DNA of 37,033 bases from JAHBNG01 sp039028975 (GTDB taxonomy: Bacteria > Chloroflexota > Anaerolineae > Caldilineales > Caldilineaceae): the NCBI GenBank assembly GCA_039028975.1, contig JBCCHB010000157.1, positions 1 through 37,033 of the forward strand, given 5' to 3'. Shown piece by piece: positions 16,358 through 30,100 of this stretch; within the stretch, counting starts at the first letter, position 1; each line of letters starts with the position of its first letter. A program made the translations under genes and the position numbers. The notes below the pieces were generated by a model. That model was not told the origin of the DNA. It was given only the letters and a program-made list of their open reading frames with translations, and did no database searches.

Positions 16358-16399
16358 ATGAATTGTGAATTGTGAACGGTGAATGGTAAATGGTGAATG
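16358..16399. repeat. Six tandem heptamers between operon genes
   Basis: Six consecutive 7-nt units fill most of the gap between amidohydrolase 2 and the aldo/keto reductase. On the plus strand they are variants of GTGAATG (ATGAATT, GTGAATT, GTGAACG, GTGAATG, GTAAATG, GTGAATG). They leave the Shine-Dalgarno of the reductase free. Another 7-nt-period tract occurs at 19533-19602. Confidence 0.8.
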
Positions 16400-16411
16400 G
16401 GTGTGCTGCGG

Positions 16412-17878
16412 TTAATTGGATATTGCGACATAGGCGGTTGGAAATAGTTCGTCCTGTGACTTGCCCAGTGGGTGATGAGCCACAAACTGATCTCGCTGCC
16501 AGAGATGGGCCTCGGTTGCCTGTGCAATCAACAGTTTCTCGTCCACGCCGGGAACTGCTCCGTTCTCAACCACCATCTTGCCATCGATAAAAACGGTTTC
16601 AACATCCGTGCCGCTGGCCGCATGGACTAGGGTTTTGATGGGATCAGCCACCGGACCGATGTGCTGACGGGTAAAATCGACAATGATGAGATCGGCTTTG
16701 GCCCCTGGCGCAAGCCGACCGATGTCGTCTCGCCCCAATGCTTTGGCCCCGTCAATGGTCGCAGCGTTAAAGACATCCCGTGCCGTGCCGCGGTTGGCGT
16801 CCCGAGCAATCCATTTGCAGCCCAGCGCGGCCCAGCGCATCTCTTCAATCATGTCCTGGGGAAATGTGTCGGTTCCCAGCGGCACGTTGATGTCCATCTC
16901 TCGATAGCGGGCAAAGGAACCCAGAATGCGGTCCCGACGGGCATAGACGACGGGACAGTGAGCTACATGGGTGCCATGCTCGGCCAGAAGCTGCAAGTCA
17001 GTTTTATCGCCATGCGGATAGCCGGATTGGGGGTGGTTGGTCGTGTAGATGACATGGGTCAGAATCGTCTCGTCGTCCAGAAAGCCGATGTCGTTGAGCA
17101 CTTGGATCGGCGTCTTGCCGTAGCGGCGCAGGCAGTCATGAAACTCAAAGAGCGTCTGCGACGTGTGCATGTGGATGGGAACGTTTAGCTCTTGTGCACG
17201 ATTTTTGACAGCCCGCAGCAGATCTGGCGGACAGGCATCAAACTGGTAGGGAAAGAGCATGGTGCGCAGCCGACCATTTTCGGTTCCTTCGTAGCGTTTG
17301 ACCATCTCACAGCCGTAGGCCAATGCAGCATGAGCGGCGTCCTCATCCCAGTGGTAATGACCAATCCCCTTGTTATCCAGATAGCGTTTGCCCGCCCGAA
17401 ATTTGTGGGAGAGGTAGATCCGCGCGCCTAGTTCGGTTGCTGCTTGAGCGAGAAAGGGTACTTCGCTGCGGGAGACCTCGAAGCGAGATGGGGCCATGGT
17501 GGTAATTTCCACAATGGTGGTCGAGCCGCCTTTGAGTAGCTGCACCAGCGAAAAGCGGGCGCTAGCGGCCAGCCGATCGCCGCTCAATTCACGCTCGCCA
17601 AAGCCACTAGCCGCGTAGCTTTCGGACGAGGCATAGCCGCCTTCGCCGCAGTCTAGGGCCAGCGTCTGGATGTCGATATTGGCTACGGCGTGGATATTGA
17701 CAAAGCCGGGCGAGATGAGCTTGCCGCTGGCGTCGAGAGTCTGGTCTACGCTTCCATCGAAGTTTGGCCCCACGTGTAAAATGAGATCATCTTCGATGAC
17801 GACAACACCATTCTGTAGGATTGCGTGATGCCCATTTTGGAAGCCGACGACCCAGCCGCCTTGAATTAGTGTGCGCAC
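16412..17878 (-). CDS. Amidohydrolase (chlorohydrolase/deaminase superfamily), paralogue 2
   Basis: A 488-aa paralogue of the gene at 13914-15407, sharing LDASGKL..PG near the start, FPYQ.D.CPP, MHTSQ, RRYGKTPI, HCPVVYAR, LGTDTFPQDM and DDIGRLAPGAKADLIIVDF. Later metal-site His and Asp motifs are kept, while the N-terminal site reads VNIHAVA: H63 is present but residue 65 is Val instead of the usual His, the same position that is Ala in the paralogue. The start is GTG at 17878 with AAGGA 6 nt upstream. It is the first gene of the minus-strand cluster and diverges from the giant surface-protein gene, with a 284-nt AT-rich spacer (17879-18162) in which no confident promoter could be fixed. Function: probably hydrolysis of a cyclic amide, amidine or ureide; uncertain. 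Confidence 0.92.
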   Translation of the reverse strand: MRTLIQGGWVVGFQNGHHAILQNGVVVIEDDLILHVGPNFDGSVDQTLDASGKLISPGFVNIHAVANIDIQTLALDCGEGGYASSESYAASGFGERELSGDRLAASARFSLVQLLKGGSTTIVEITTMAPSRFEVSRSEVPFLAQAATELGARIYLSHKFRAGKRYLDNKGIGHYHWDEDAAHAALAYGCEMVKRYEGTENGRLRTMLFPYQFDACPPDLLRAVKNRAQELNVPIHMHTSQTLFEFHDCLRRYGKTPIQVLNDIGFLDDETILTHVIYTTNHPQSGYPHGDKTDLQLLAEHGTHVAHCPVVYARRDRILGSFARYREMDINVPLGTDTFPQDMIEEMRWAALGCKWIARDANRGTARDVFNAATIDGAKALGRDDIGRLAPGAKADLIIVDFTRQHIGPVADPIKTLVHAASGTDVETVFIDGKMVVENGAVPGVDEKLLIAQATEAHLWQRDQFVAHHPLGKSQDELFPTAYVAISN

Positions 17879-18162
17879 GGATTTTCCTTTGTGTGAAAAT
17901 GAAAGGAGAGTATCAGAATTAATTGAGCGGGAGGGGGAGGGTAATTTTTCCTAGGTTCTTGCAGAGAAACACAAACGTCAAATTCTGGTTGAAATTAAGA
18001 CATTTGGCGGACGTTGTTCATATTAAACAATTGCAAAATGCTATAGGTAAATACTTATTAATCAGCTTAACATATTCGCTGTAAATGGAAAAGGGTAGAC
18101 CTACACAACTTTACGGAATTTTTGTTGTAGAAGTCAAACAATTCGAAGTTATTGAGGAGTCC

Positions 18163-21100
18163 ATGAATCAAAAACCTCCCTTGCGCCACCTCACTGTCGC
18201 GTTCACCATTGTATCTCTCCTTGTCCTCATCGGTTGGCCGATCTTTGTGCGTGCCATTCCCCTAACCGCCCACCAAGAGTTAACCAACGCCTGGAAACAG
18301 GCCAGCCACATCGGCCAATATCAATACCAGACCGATCTCCGCCAAACCATTCACCCCACAGCCAAATTAGAGAATGTAGGCCGACAGCCCCAGACGCAGG
18401 CTTTGCGAATTAAAGGCGAGATGGACCGTCCCAGCGAATCGATGACGTTACAGATCTCGCGGATCGCCAGCGACGGGCTATCCAACAGCGGGGCATTAAA
18501 CAGCAGGGCATCAAACACAAGCGGGGGAAACCAACGCCCACTTGAACTGCGCGTGAGCGACGGCGTGTCTTACGGTCGCACCGATCCCAACGGGGAATGG
18601 AACGCGCTCGAAGGCGAAAGCCGTGTGGGGAGCGAGTTCTTTGCACCCGCTGGCGATCCGCTCGGCTTTGTCTCCGCTGCCAAAGAAGTGCGCCTCATTG
18701 AGGAATCGACCAAGGATCTGCTCTTTGACCAGTTACTCCCCGACGACCACCGGGCTGAAATCCAGCGTTACGCCTTTGAAATTGATGGGCTGACCTTTGC
18801 CCGCCACATGCGCGACCAACTACAGGAGCAACTCCGCCGCCGCGGGGAACTGCCCGCCGGTCTCCATGTAGAGATGGCACGCGAATATATCGACATGGTC
18901 GGCAGCGGCGAACTGTGGCTTAACGGCGACGGACTCCCCATTCGCCAGATCATCCATCTGGAGTTCCCTCCTCAGGCAGAAGCCACCGAATGGCTGGAAG
19001 CAACCGTCACCACGACCTTCTCAGAGTGGGATCAGGGCAGTCGTACGGTTGCGGAACGCTTGGATCAACTTTGGAACGAGCCTTTGAGTTTGCTTTATGG
19101 CCCAACGGCCTTAATCCAGTTGACACCGACAGCTATCGAAACAACCGGCTTGTCCCTGCTGCTCTGCCTGTCAACCATTGGACTCGTCGCGATCTGCATC
19201 ATCCACCGCCGATCCCGCCGCGTTTATACTGGACTGGCCATCAGCGTCATTTTCGCTATGATCGCCGGACCACTCATCCATACCCAACAAGTCAGCGCCT
19301 TTTACGACCGCCAAGCTCTGCAACAAGAACAACAAAACGAAGAAGAGCGTACCCAACAGTCCGAACAAGAACTAGCCGCTGAACTACAGAACAGCACCTT
19401 CAACCCCCGCGCCAATCCGCTAGCCGTAACTAACGCGGTGCTGGACAACTCAACACAGGAAAGAGTGAGCATAGCCAGCAACCAGTTGGCTCCCCATGTG
19501 TCTCGAGATTTCGCTCTGAGAGAAAACGCACCACGCACTACGAATCACGAATTACACACTACGCAACCCGCCACCCGCAACTCGCAACTCGCCCCCTGCA
19601 CCATCAACAACCAACCCGACACCGATTGCGACGGCCTCAGTGACGCCACTGAGGTCAACAAGCTCGGCACAGACCCAGACGATCTCGATAGTGACAACGA
19701 TCTCATCAGCGATCACGCCGAGGTAAAAGGCTACACCGGATCGGCTGGGGGATCCCTTGGGCAATGGTATCTCGATCCACTCAATGCCGATAGCAACGGC
19801 GACGGTCTGACCGATGGACAGGAGTGTCTTGAGTTGGTGGATGTGGACCCAGCAACCGACAGTCTGACCGTGCCTTTCGGCAGCACTTGTGTGGACAGCG
19901 ACAGCGACGGCGTGGCCGATGTCTTTGATCACGATAACGACGGCGACGGTGTGCCAGATCGGCAGGACAGCGCCCCCAACTACATCGGCGACCTAACCAC
20001 CGTGGCCCAATCCCAATTCGACTTTTCGCTGGACGGTTATGATAACACCTCTGCTCGCCCTGTGGCCGTTACCTTTGAGGTGCGCCCCACCCGCTACGAA
20101 GATCTCTACCAGACCAACAACGTGGTGGACTGGCCCGATGACGACAGCACCGGTCAAGTCGTGCGCGTTAACAACAACACCTTTAGCGACATGGGCTATA
20201 GCGGCAGTGACATGGGCCAGGGTGACATGCTGCTCGTCCCTACTTTGGAGCTAACGATTCCCGCACCTGCCGACAACACGAGCAATCCAAGTGGCGGTTT
20301 GCCCGTCCTCAGCACCTTTAGCGGCAACATGGCGACCGCGGCGCTGAGCGAGTGGCTCGATACCGATGCCCTCGACGCCTACGGCATTGCGGTGAATCAA
20401 GATGAAACATCAGGCGATCTCTACGCCTACCTACCCCTGACCGTCATTGAGGATGAGCATGGCGGCGCGCCGGTGGCTTGGGGGACGCAGATGCTCTATC
20501 GGCCAGAGAGTGGCACCTTTGGCGACGTCCATACGGCCAAGCTCGTCTGGCAGGTGCAGGCTTTGACCGACGCCTGCGACACCTCCAACATGGGCAGCGA
20601 CGATGATTTTGATACTTGGTGCGCCACTGATAGCACCACCGGTGGCAACAACTGGGTCACCAGTGTATCTGTGATTCATGCCTACTATGAAGAGTTCTAC
20701 GTGACCGGCATGACGGTGCAGGAAGCCCACGGCTTTGAGATGGCGGTCCTCGGTCAACACGACGCGCTCTCCCAGCCCTACGCCGATGATCTGTGGCATC
20801 TGGGCAACAGCCTGACGAACACCTTTGTCGAGGGCAAGCTACTCGACACGAATAACGACAACACGGGTGATAACCGCTTCGACGTGGCCGAGATCGTCTC
20901 CCGTTTCGGTGCAGGGAGCGGTGCGGGAAATGACGCTGATTGGGATGTGGATGTGAGCAACATTGCCGTCGCATCCGGCATCTACTCCGACACGGTCTCT
21001 GGCATGGATGCGTTGGTCAGCACCACCGTTCCTAATCTGTTGGCCAGCACCTATCCCGCAGCCGCGGTCAACGATGATGCCACGTTGCTCTTTGCCCGCG

Positions 21101-24100
21101 AAGAGGCGTTCCGTACGGTTGGCCTCGGTCACCTGGAAAGCGGCGACGTGCAGAATGGCGGTGATGGGCTAACGATCAACCTATCCCTCTCCGAGCAGAA
21201 TGTGCAGACCTATGCCTCTCTCCACTGGACGCCCTACACGTTTGACGGCGTGGGCTGGCGCGCAGCCGACATTGGGGATACCCTCGATAAATTGGAAAGT
21301 AATTTGGAGACAGATGTCACCGACAACGACATCATCGAGATGCTCTCCTGGTTCAACGTCACCGCACCAGAGACGACTGCCGACATGACTACCGCGCGTA
21401 TCGGGGCCATTGAGATTGCGCGTAACTACTATCTGGCCCTCTACATTGGCAGCAGCAGTCTTGTGGAAGATGGTGGTGCCAACGCGGGCAACAGTGCCTT
21501 TCTCAATGATGGGCTTGTCAACGATGCCCACTACGCCAGAGATTTTGATGGTGACGGTACGCTGGATGAATCGTGGCTGCTCTACGTCGCCGTCACCGCG
21601 GGTATGATGCAGACGTACTTTGAGCGCATAGAAGAGCGGCTACTCGACGAGGTTGACGAGGTGCTGGCGGCAGTGGCCTATCTTGCTGCGACCAATGACG
21701 AGGCCGAACTCGGTTCTGTCCTCCAAACCGGAGGAAAGGCTGCCGGAAGTGCCATCAAAAAGGCGATCAAGATTTTCTATACGGTTGACGGCGCGGCCAA
21801 ATTTTATCAAGGCCGTTCTTATGTCACCAAAATCTCTACCTCTCTAGGCATCACCACTGCGGCACTTGGTGCCTATGCCTTTTTCAGCGGTACGGATAGC
21901 CATGTACTCAATAAAGTGATGAGTGCCGTTGATTTCGCCTCGGCAGCCATCAGCGCGTTCGATGCCGTTCGAATTGCCATTAGCGTCTACAACAGCTTTG
22001 CCCAAACCGCATCAAACGCGGCCACCGTACTCACAACCGTCACCAAATTACAGAACACCAACCGCATGTCCGCGGCCGTTGGCTTCACCATCTCTGTGGG
22101 CATTGCAACCGCGCTTTTTGTTCTATCCATCAAAGATATCGAACCGGGCAGCGCAGCCTACAACGCCCAGGTCGCCCTCTTCACCGCCCAGCTCATTCTG
22201 GCCGTCATCACCGCGGTCATTGCCGCTACCATTGTTGGGGCCATTATCCTGTCGATCATCGGGCTGATCGACACGCTGATCGGGCTGATCTGCAAATACA
22301 ACGGTGAACGAGAATCGGATAACGTCAACACCTGGGTCTGCGGTGGCTTAAACGGCATCGCCTCCCAGATTCTCGTCTACCTGCTCTATGATTATGCGCT
22401 CATCGCTGATTTGGAGGGCAAGAATCGGCTGCAATTTGCCTTCATGCCCCCAAGTTTCAGCCGCGGCCCAACCGCCAACCAGAACGGTGTGCAGGTGGGC
22501 AACCAAGTCACGCTCGGCACATTCATCACCAATACCCTTAAGATGGCCAAGCCCCAAGGCATTGGCAGCGGCTTGGCCGACGCGACGGGCCAATTCTTCA
22601 CGGTGGATAATCTGAAACGTGCGGCCTTTGACTATACGCTTCAGCCCACCCAAACGACCCACTACGATGGCCTCGTGCTGGGCGAACAGGTCAACGAGTG
22701 GCAGAATCTGCAAAAGCGCTTCCAGACCGACTACACTTTTACCTTCAGCCAGGTGGGCGTGAACCGACCACCGGTTGATATCTATCTTACTGAATCCTTC
22801 AAGATTCCGGCCATGGAGTGTTGGGGCTTTGGCGCGCAGCACTGTCGTCAGCGCGTCTTCCGCGATGCCGTTCATTTCGACTTTACAGACCAATTTCTCT
22901 TCGATGTTTTCCCCGCCACCTTTGGCGACTTTATCACGCTGGCTGTGGACGACAATCGCAACGGCTACCGCATGGCCTGGAGTGGCAACGACTTCCCCGT
23001 GCTTTGGGATGCCGACGGCGATGGGCTGGTGAGCGAAGCAATGGGCGGTGCCGATCCCAACGATAACCTACCCGATTCCGATTTCGATGGCCTCTCTGAC
23101 CGCTGGGAGTATGAGAACAGCATGGATCTGCTCAACGCGGACGGCGACAATGACGGCCTGGGCGATTACTGGGAACTGGTCTACCAGACCAACCCCCACT
23201 TGGCCGATAGCGACGCCGATGGCCTGCTGGATGGCGAAGAGTTCTTCCACCCGGTTGCTGTCTACCCTTATAAACAGAGTACCCATTCCTCAAACGATGT
23301 GCGCTGGAGCGGCGGTTGGGAGATCGTCTACGACCGAGACGGCAGCGGTAACCCACTCCTCACCCACGTTAGCGCCGATCCGCTGGAGGTGGATGGGGAT
23401 GCCGACTTCATCAGCGACGTACGCGAGCGCATCTACGGCTACCATCCGGCGGTCAAAGAGACGGTCAACATCCTGAGTTTGGACGCCGCGCTTTCTGACG
23501 ATCTGGTGGCCCCCAGCGCCGCCGTTGGCTACACAGCCACCATCAAGAATGAGCTGGATAACCGTATCCTCAACGGTCTGCTTCAGGCTGAATTCCCGGT
23601 GGATACTGTGCAGACGACCGAGGTTATCGAGACGCTCTCCTCCCAAGAATCGGTCACCATGACCGGCGCGGTGGACGCACCCGCGGTGACGGCATCTACG
23701 GCTACCAGCCTCACCCTGCGCGCCGGGGCCGTCATCAAGGATGAAGGGACGGGGCGGGTGCTTTGGCTCCATCTCAACGAGACAGGCGGATCCACCTTTG
23801 CCGATGACGCGCAGACCAGCGGCGGGCCTCACAACGCAACGTGCAGCGGCGGGGCTTGCCCATCTCCCAAGGAGGGATACGCCACCTTCGACGGCAACGA
23901 ACTGTTGACGGTTCCACACGATGATGAGTTTAACCTGAATCAGTTCACCGTTAACCTCTGGATTCGCCCCAACAGTACCGGGCAGAAGAGCCTCATCAGC
24001 AAAGGCAGCACCGGATTCCAACTAGGCATCAACGGCCAAAACGCGCTGGCTGCAACCATGCATTTGGATGACTGTGCAACGTCGGTTTCTATCAACGGCG

Positions 24101-27100
24101 GCTCCCTCAGCAGAAGCAACGTTTGGTATCTGGCAACCGCCACCTACGACGGCGAATCCCTGCGTCTCTATCTCAATGGCGACGAAGTTGGCTCGGTTGA
24201 GGCTGGCTCGACCTGCACCAATAGCAGCAACTGGACCATCGGCAGCGGGTTCGCTGGCAGTGGGTTCTCTGGCGCAGTGGACGAGATTGAACTCTATCCC
24301 AAAGCACTGAGCGCGATCGAGATTGCCGACTTTGTGCGTCAGCCTGTCCTCTATCTATCCAATGTCAGCGGCGCGACGGATGGCTCCCTCCGCACGCTGG
24401 ACGAATCATCCTTTGGGCAAGGGGTCGTCTTCTGTAGCGATAGTTCTACCCAAGACTTTGCCTGTGCTGACGAGGTGAATAACGGGGTTGCAGGCGCAGC
24501 CATGTCGTTTGACGGCACAAAGGGGCTGGATGTAAACGGGCCGCTGCTGGACGACAGCGGCATTGAAAGTCTGCTCCACCTGGGCGACAACAACAATAAC
24601 TTTACGATTTCTACTTGGATGAAGCCCAACGCCAGCCAAACGCCCAACTCGGACCATCTCGACACCTTTGGGCAGATGGTGCTGGGCTACGACTCGGGCA
24701 GCTACGTCTTCCAGAATGGTTCGTTTTCGTACGTGCCATCGGGTTTCGAGAGGGCCTATCCCTCCCTCTACATCAAAGGGCAGAATGTGATGTTGCGCTT
24801 TGGTCACGCCGATGGGCAGGGCTACTGCGAGGCTGCTTCCACCAGCAACGCGTTGACCTACGGCGAGTGGCAGCACGTGACGGTGGCCTTTAATGGCAGC
24901 GCGTTTGCCCTTTATATCAATGGCGCGCTTGCTCAAACCTTCAGCGGCTCCGAGTGTGCTGGGCAATCGCTCTACCCGCGCGGCTCCTTCTACATTGGCT
25001 ACGGCAGCAGCAACGCGATCCGCTTCCGCTCGCTTAGCGACATCTCTGGCACCCAAAACGCAGAAGGATTCATTTGGGCATTGCTAGGCGATGACAACGC
25101 CAGCACCAACACTTATGACAACGGCTATGATTACGACAACAGCGATCAGATACAGGTGATTTGGAATTCTGCTGCGGACGTGATCGAGAGAGAGACCACC
25201 GTCAACATGAGCGGTTGGATGCTTCACCAATCTGGGGGCCGCTCCCTCGACTTTGCCTACTGTGACCGAGATAAACCCAATAATGGTGTGCCTGCTGGCT
25301 GCCTAAACGGCAATGCCGTCTTCACGGTGGCGAATCCTGGCTCGGTCCCGAATTCCTGCAATTCGAACTTGGGCATCTGTCATGAATACGATGCACCTGG
25401 TTCGCAGAGCGTCGGCTTTACCCATTCCAGCAAATATGACCTCACCGTCAACTACGATCTCTACTCCACCGGCTTCCAAGGCCAGCTCGACGAAATTCGC
25501 CTCTATCGGGAAGCGCTCACTGCCGAAGAAGCCGCCACCCTCTACGAAAGCTCGATTCGTAGCGTGGAACTGCGCTTCGACGAGCCGCCCGGTCAAGACA
25601 TCTTTGCCGACGCCACCCTCAACAATTTTGATGCCACCTGTACCGGCACCACCTGCCCCGACAGCGGCATCCCTGGGCGCGGCAATCAGGCGGCCCGCTT
25701 CGATGGCGTTGACGACCGCCTCACCCTCGCTAACGCCAGCAGCGTTGGGCTGACCGGCAACAGCTTCACCGTCATGGCGTGGGTCAAGGCCGATGATTTG
25801 GCTGGCGACCGCGCCATTCTCGGGACGGATGACAACGGCGATCTTGCCAGCCTCATGTTAAGCCTAAGAAACGGTGCCCCTCGTGTAGCCTTTGGTGGGA
25901 CCGGCAGCACCACGACCAGCCCGACAACGTTAACCACAGGCACGTGGTATCATATCGCCTTTCGTTACAATGCCGACACACGGCAGCAGAGCATTTTTAT
26001 CGATGGCGAACATTCGATCACCAGTGCAGCCACCCGCCAAGCCTTTGGTGGGACCAGTGCTCTACGCGTTGGATCAGCACGAGGCGGCAACTATTTCGAT
26101 GGCCTGCTCGACCATCTGGTCATCGTTAAGCAGGCGCTTACTACAGATGAGATTCAGCGTGTCATGCAGGAAGTGCCGCTCTTCAGCCTGCACTTAGATG
26201 AAGACCAGTACATGACGCTACGAAATTACGCGCCTGGGCTGGTTGGGCTGACCTATGAAGGCACTGTTAGTGACGGTGGCAGCAACATCGCAACTTGCCA
26301 ATCCAATGGCGGCTGTCCGGAACCGGGCAGCAAGGGGCAGATGCGCGAGGCAGCCATTTTTACGGATGACGGGAGCAATTACCAGCGTATCTTCCTAGGT
26401 GATGATGCATTTACAGTCGCTGAATATACGGTCGGTCTGTGGGTCAAACCACGCAATCGCCAGCCGACCCTTCAGCATCTGATTGGCAAACGCGGTCCAT
26501 CGGGTGATAGCTGGGTCAATTACAGCCTGCTGCTTAACCCCGACAACACGGTGCGCTTAAGCATGAATGCCAGCGACTGCACCACATCTCAAACGCTGGA
26601 TAGTGCCGCCACTGTCACCCCGGACCAGTGGAACCACATCATGGCAACCTACGATGGCGCAACCATGCGCATCTATATCAACGGCGTTCTGGATGCCAAT
26701 ACACTCGCTGCCAGCACACCCTGCCAGTACGCACTGCAGAGTGTCTACGTGGGCGGCTTTAACAACAACAATAGCTGGTCACCACTGGATGCAGAGCTGG
26801 ATGAGGTCACCCTGCACGGTGTGGCCCTAACGGCTAGTGAAGTAAGGGATATCTACGATTACCAAAACGCTTGGTATGATGTGACCAGCGAATTCCTCGT
26901 TCAAATTGATGCCGAGACGCCCACGGTTTCGCTTGACGTCAACGCGCCGCTTCCGCTAGAGGATCGCCTCATCAGCATCAGCACCATCGATGCGACCTCC
27001 TATGTCAAGAGCGTCACGATCACCATCGAGGATCCCAGCGGCGGCGTCACCACCCCAACAGCCACCGCAGATGGTGGTGTTTGGCTTGTTCAGTTCAGCC

Positions 27101-30100
27101 CAACGGTGGCCGGAACCTACCTCTTTGACATTGAAGCTACCGATGCCGTAGGCAACATCGGCTATGCGCTCGACCAGCCGGTGATGGTAGACAATACCGC
27201 GCCTGCTCTCAGCGTTTCATCGGCCACTTACACGGGTGATAATCAGAGTGACGATAGCCAGGGCGATGATATTTTGGCTATCATTGGCTCTGCCTCCGAC
27301 ACAGTAAGCGGTGTGGCGGTGGAAAGTGTCCGCATTGATCTGCGAGATGCCCAAGGCCAATCGGTGAACGGCATCCACACGGCTTCGCTTGATGAGACTG
27401 TCTGGTTTGTCGAGTACCCGTTGCTGCTGCCTCCTTATGGTGAATACAACATCCACGTTTCGGCAGAGGACGGCGTAGGCAACCGGGCCACCCTCATCTA
27501 CCCGCTGGAATTGGACAGCTACGGAGCCATTGCCGACGTCACATCGCCTGCGAGCCTTAACGCGGAGAGCGGCCCGATTCTGACCGGCACGGCCAGCGAT
27601 CTCGTTTATCCGCTGACCAATCGGCTGCTCCATCTCCACTTTGAGGATGAGGCAGGGGCAACCAGCTTTGACGATGCGTCTCTCGCCAAGACAGCAGTGA
27701 CCTGCTCGCCTGCTTACCTCTGTCCAACAGCAGGTGAGGGGGGGCGCTACGGCGCAGGGCTTACCTTCGACGGTCAAGATGATACGCTGGCGCTAACGTC
27801 ACCGATTGACCCATCTCAGGATGAATTTACGCTTGCTCTCTGGTTCAAGGTGGAGACGGTGGGCCAACTTCAGAACTTGGTTCGCCGCCAATTTGGCAAC
27901 GTCTCCAATCTCTTCTGGCTCTACGTGGACGAATCTGGCAAGGTCGGGACCATGCTCGATGGCACCCTGCTTGATTCAACATCAGTTGCAGCCAACACGT
28001 GGACCCACGCCGCGGTCACCTTCGATGGCAACACGCTGGCCCTTTACGTCAATGGGCAGCTACGGGCGCAGAAGGTGGACGCAACGCCCGCGGGCTACAG
28101 CGGAATCGTCATTATGGGGGGCGGTACACCTGACTTTGGCGGCTATCTCAACGGGGCGCTGGACGAGGTGCTGATCTACGAGAGCGCGCTGCCCGCCGAT
28201 GCCCTTTACGACATGGCTAATCCGCTGGATGGGGAGATCGCCAGCCTTCAACTCCGTCTGCGCACGCTAGAAGATGGCGAACTGGGCGCAGACGAGGGCA
28301 CCTGGCTGCCCGTCACGCTATCCGCTTTGGGTGACGGCTTTGCGACTTGGCAGCATGACCTGGGCACCGATGTAGAAAACCTCTACCAAGTTGATCTCAA
28401 GGCGACCGACAACTTGGGCAACAGCCGCTTCATTCCCAACGCCTGGAGCGGCCTCATCGACACGTTGGCACCCCGTCTTGAACTCAACTTTGAGATCGAT
28501 CTGGATAACCCAGAAAATGTCTTCTTTGTCTGTAGTGCGCAAGACTTCAACCTAACCGATCCAGAGTGGTCCTGCCCGTTGACGATCACGCCGACGGTCG
28601 GCTATCAGGACGCGGCGTGGTTTACCAGCGTCTTTACCGATGCCCAGAAGCTGGCAACGCTTTCTGCTAATGGAACGGCGTCTATCTCTTCATCACCCAA
28701 CAGTCCCGACCCGTCCATCACGGCTTGTGATCTGGTCGGGAACTGTGACACGTACAGCGTCTCTTTGCGTGGCGCGCCGATTCTCGAACCGATTGCGACC
28801 CAGAGCGTGACCCGCGGTGAAACGCTCACCTTTACCGCCACCGCCAGCGACGTGAATGGCGATGAGCTGACCTTTAGCCTAGGTGACGGATCGGATGGAG
28901 GACTAGTCGGGGCCACTATCGATCCGACGACCGACCCGACGACCAGCCTCTTTACGTGGCCGCCTGATATCGGGCTGGACGCGGGTCTTTATACCACCAC
29001 CGTCATCGTCTCGGATGGCGTGTTGACCGACAGTCAGCTTGTTGACATCACCCTCATCTGGGCCAACCTGCCGCCCGTAGCCGCTGCGGATACCTACACC
29101 ACCGCCCGCGGAAGCTTACTCAGCGTGACTGCGCCGGGCGTACTCGCCAATGATGTGGATTTCGATAATGACGCGCTCTCCGCGGTCATTGAGACGTACC
29201 CAATCAGCGGAACGCTCACCCTCAATGCAGATGGCTCCTTCTCCTATCAACCGCCCAGCGACTATGTGGAGAGCGTTACCTTTACCTACCAGGCCAGCGA
29301 TGGGGCATACTCAGAACCGGTCACCGTAACCATCAATCTAACAAACAATCTTCCGGTGGCAGTGGATGATGACTATATCATCATTGAAGATACGCGCCTC
29401 ACCATCGACGCCCCTGGTCTTCTCGCCAACGATTCGGATAAGGATGAGGATTCCCTGACCGCCACTGTGGAAACCGAGCCGACCAACGGCACCCTAACGC
29501 TCGACGCTGACGGCGGGTTTGAATATCTGCCCAACAACAATTACAGAGGCGTCGATCAGTTCACCTACCGCGCCAGCGATGGCATTGGGCAATCCGAGCC
29601 AGCCACGGTTGTGATCACCGTCACCACCAATACCGCGCCGATTGCCGTTAGCGATACCTATACCATGGCCCAAGGCGGCACGCTCAACGCTGATGCGCCT
29701 GGCGTGCTGGCCAACGACACAGATGCAGAGCGGCAGTCGCTGATCGTCCTGGTTGAGAGCTATCCTCGCGGTGGGAGTTTTGATTTAGGGCTGGATGGTT
29801 CTATTTATTATAAACCGTCTAGTAGCTTTGTGGGTACGGTCAGCTTCACCTACAAAGCCTACGACCAGGATCTCTTCTCGGCTCCAGCCACTGTGACTAT
29901 CAACGTGATCCCTAACAACGTTCCCGTCGCGGCCAGCGATGTCTACACGACCCGAATGGGCATTACCCTAACGGTACCCGCGCCCGGCGTCCTGATCAAC
30001 GATACCGACGGTGATGGCGATCCGCTGACGGCAACGTCCAATCATGGTGATCTGGATGGCTGGTTTACACTGGCGAGCGATGGTTCGTTCGTCTATGTGC

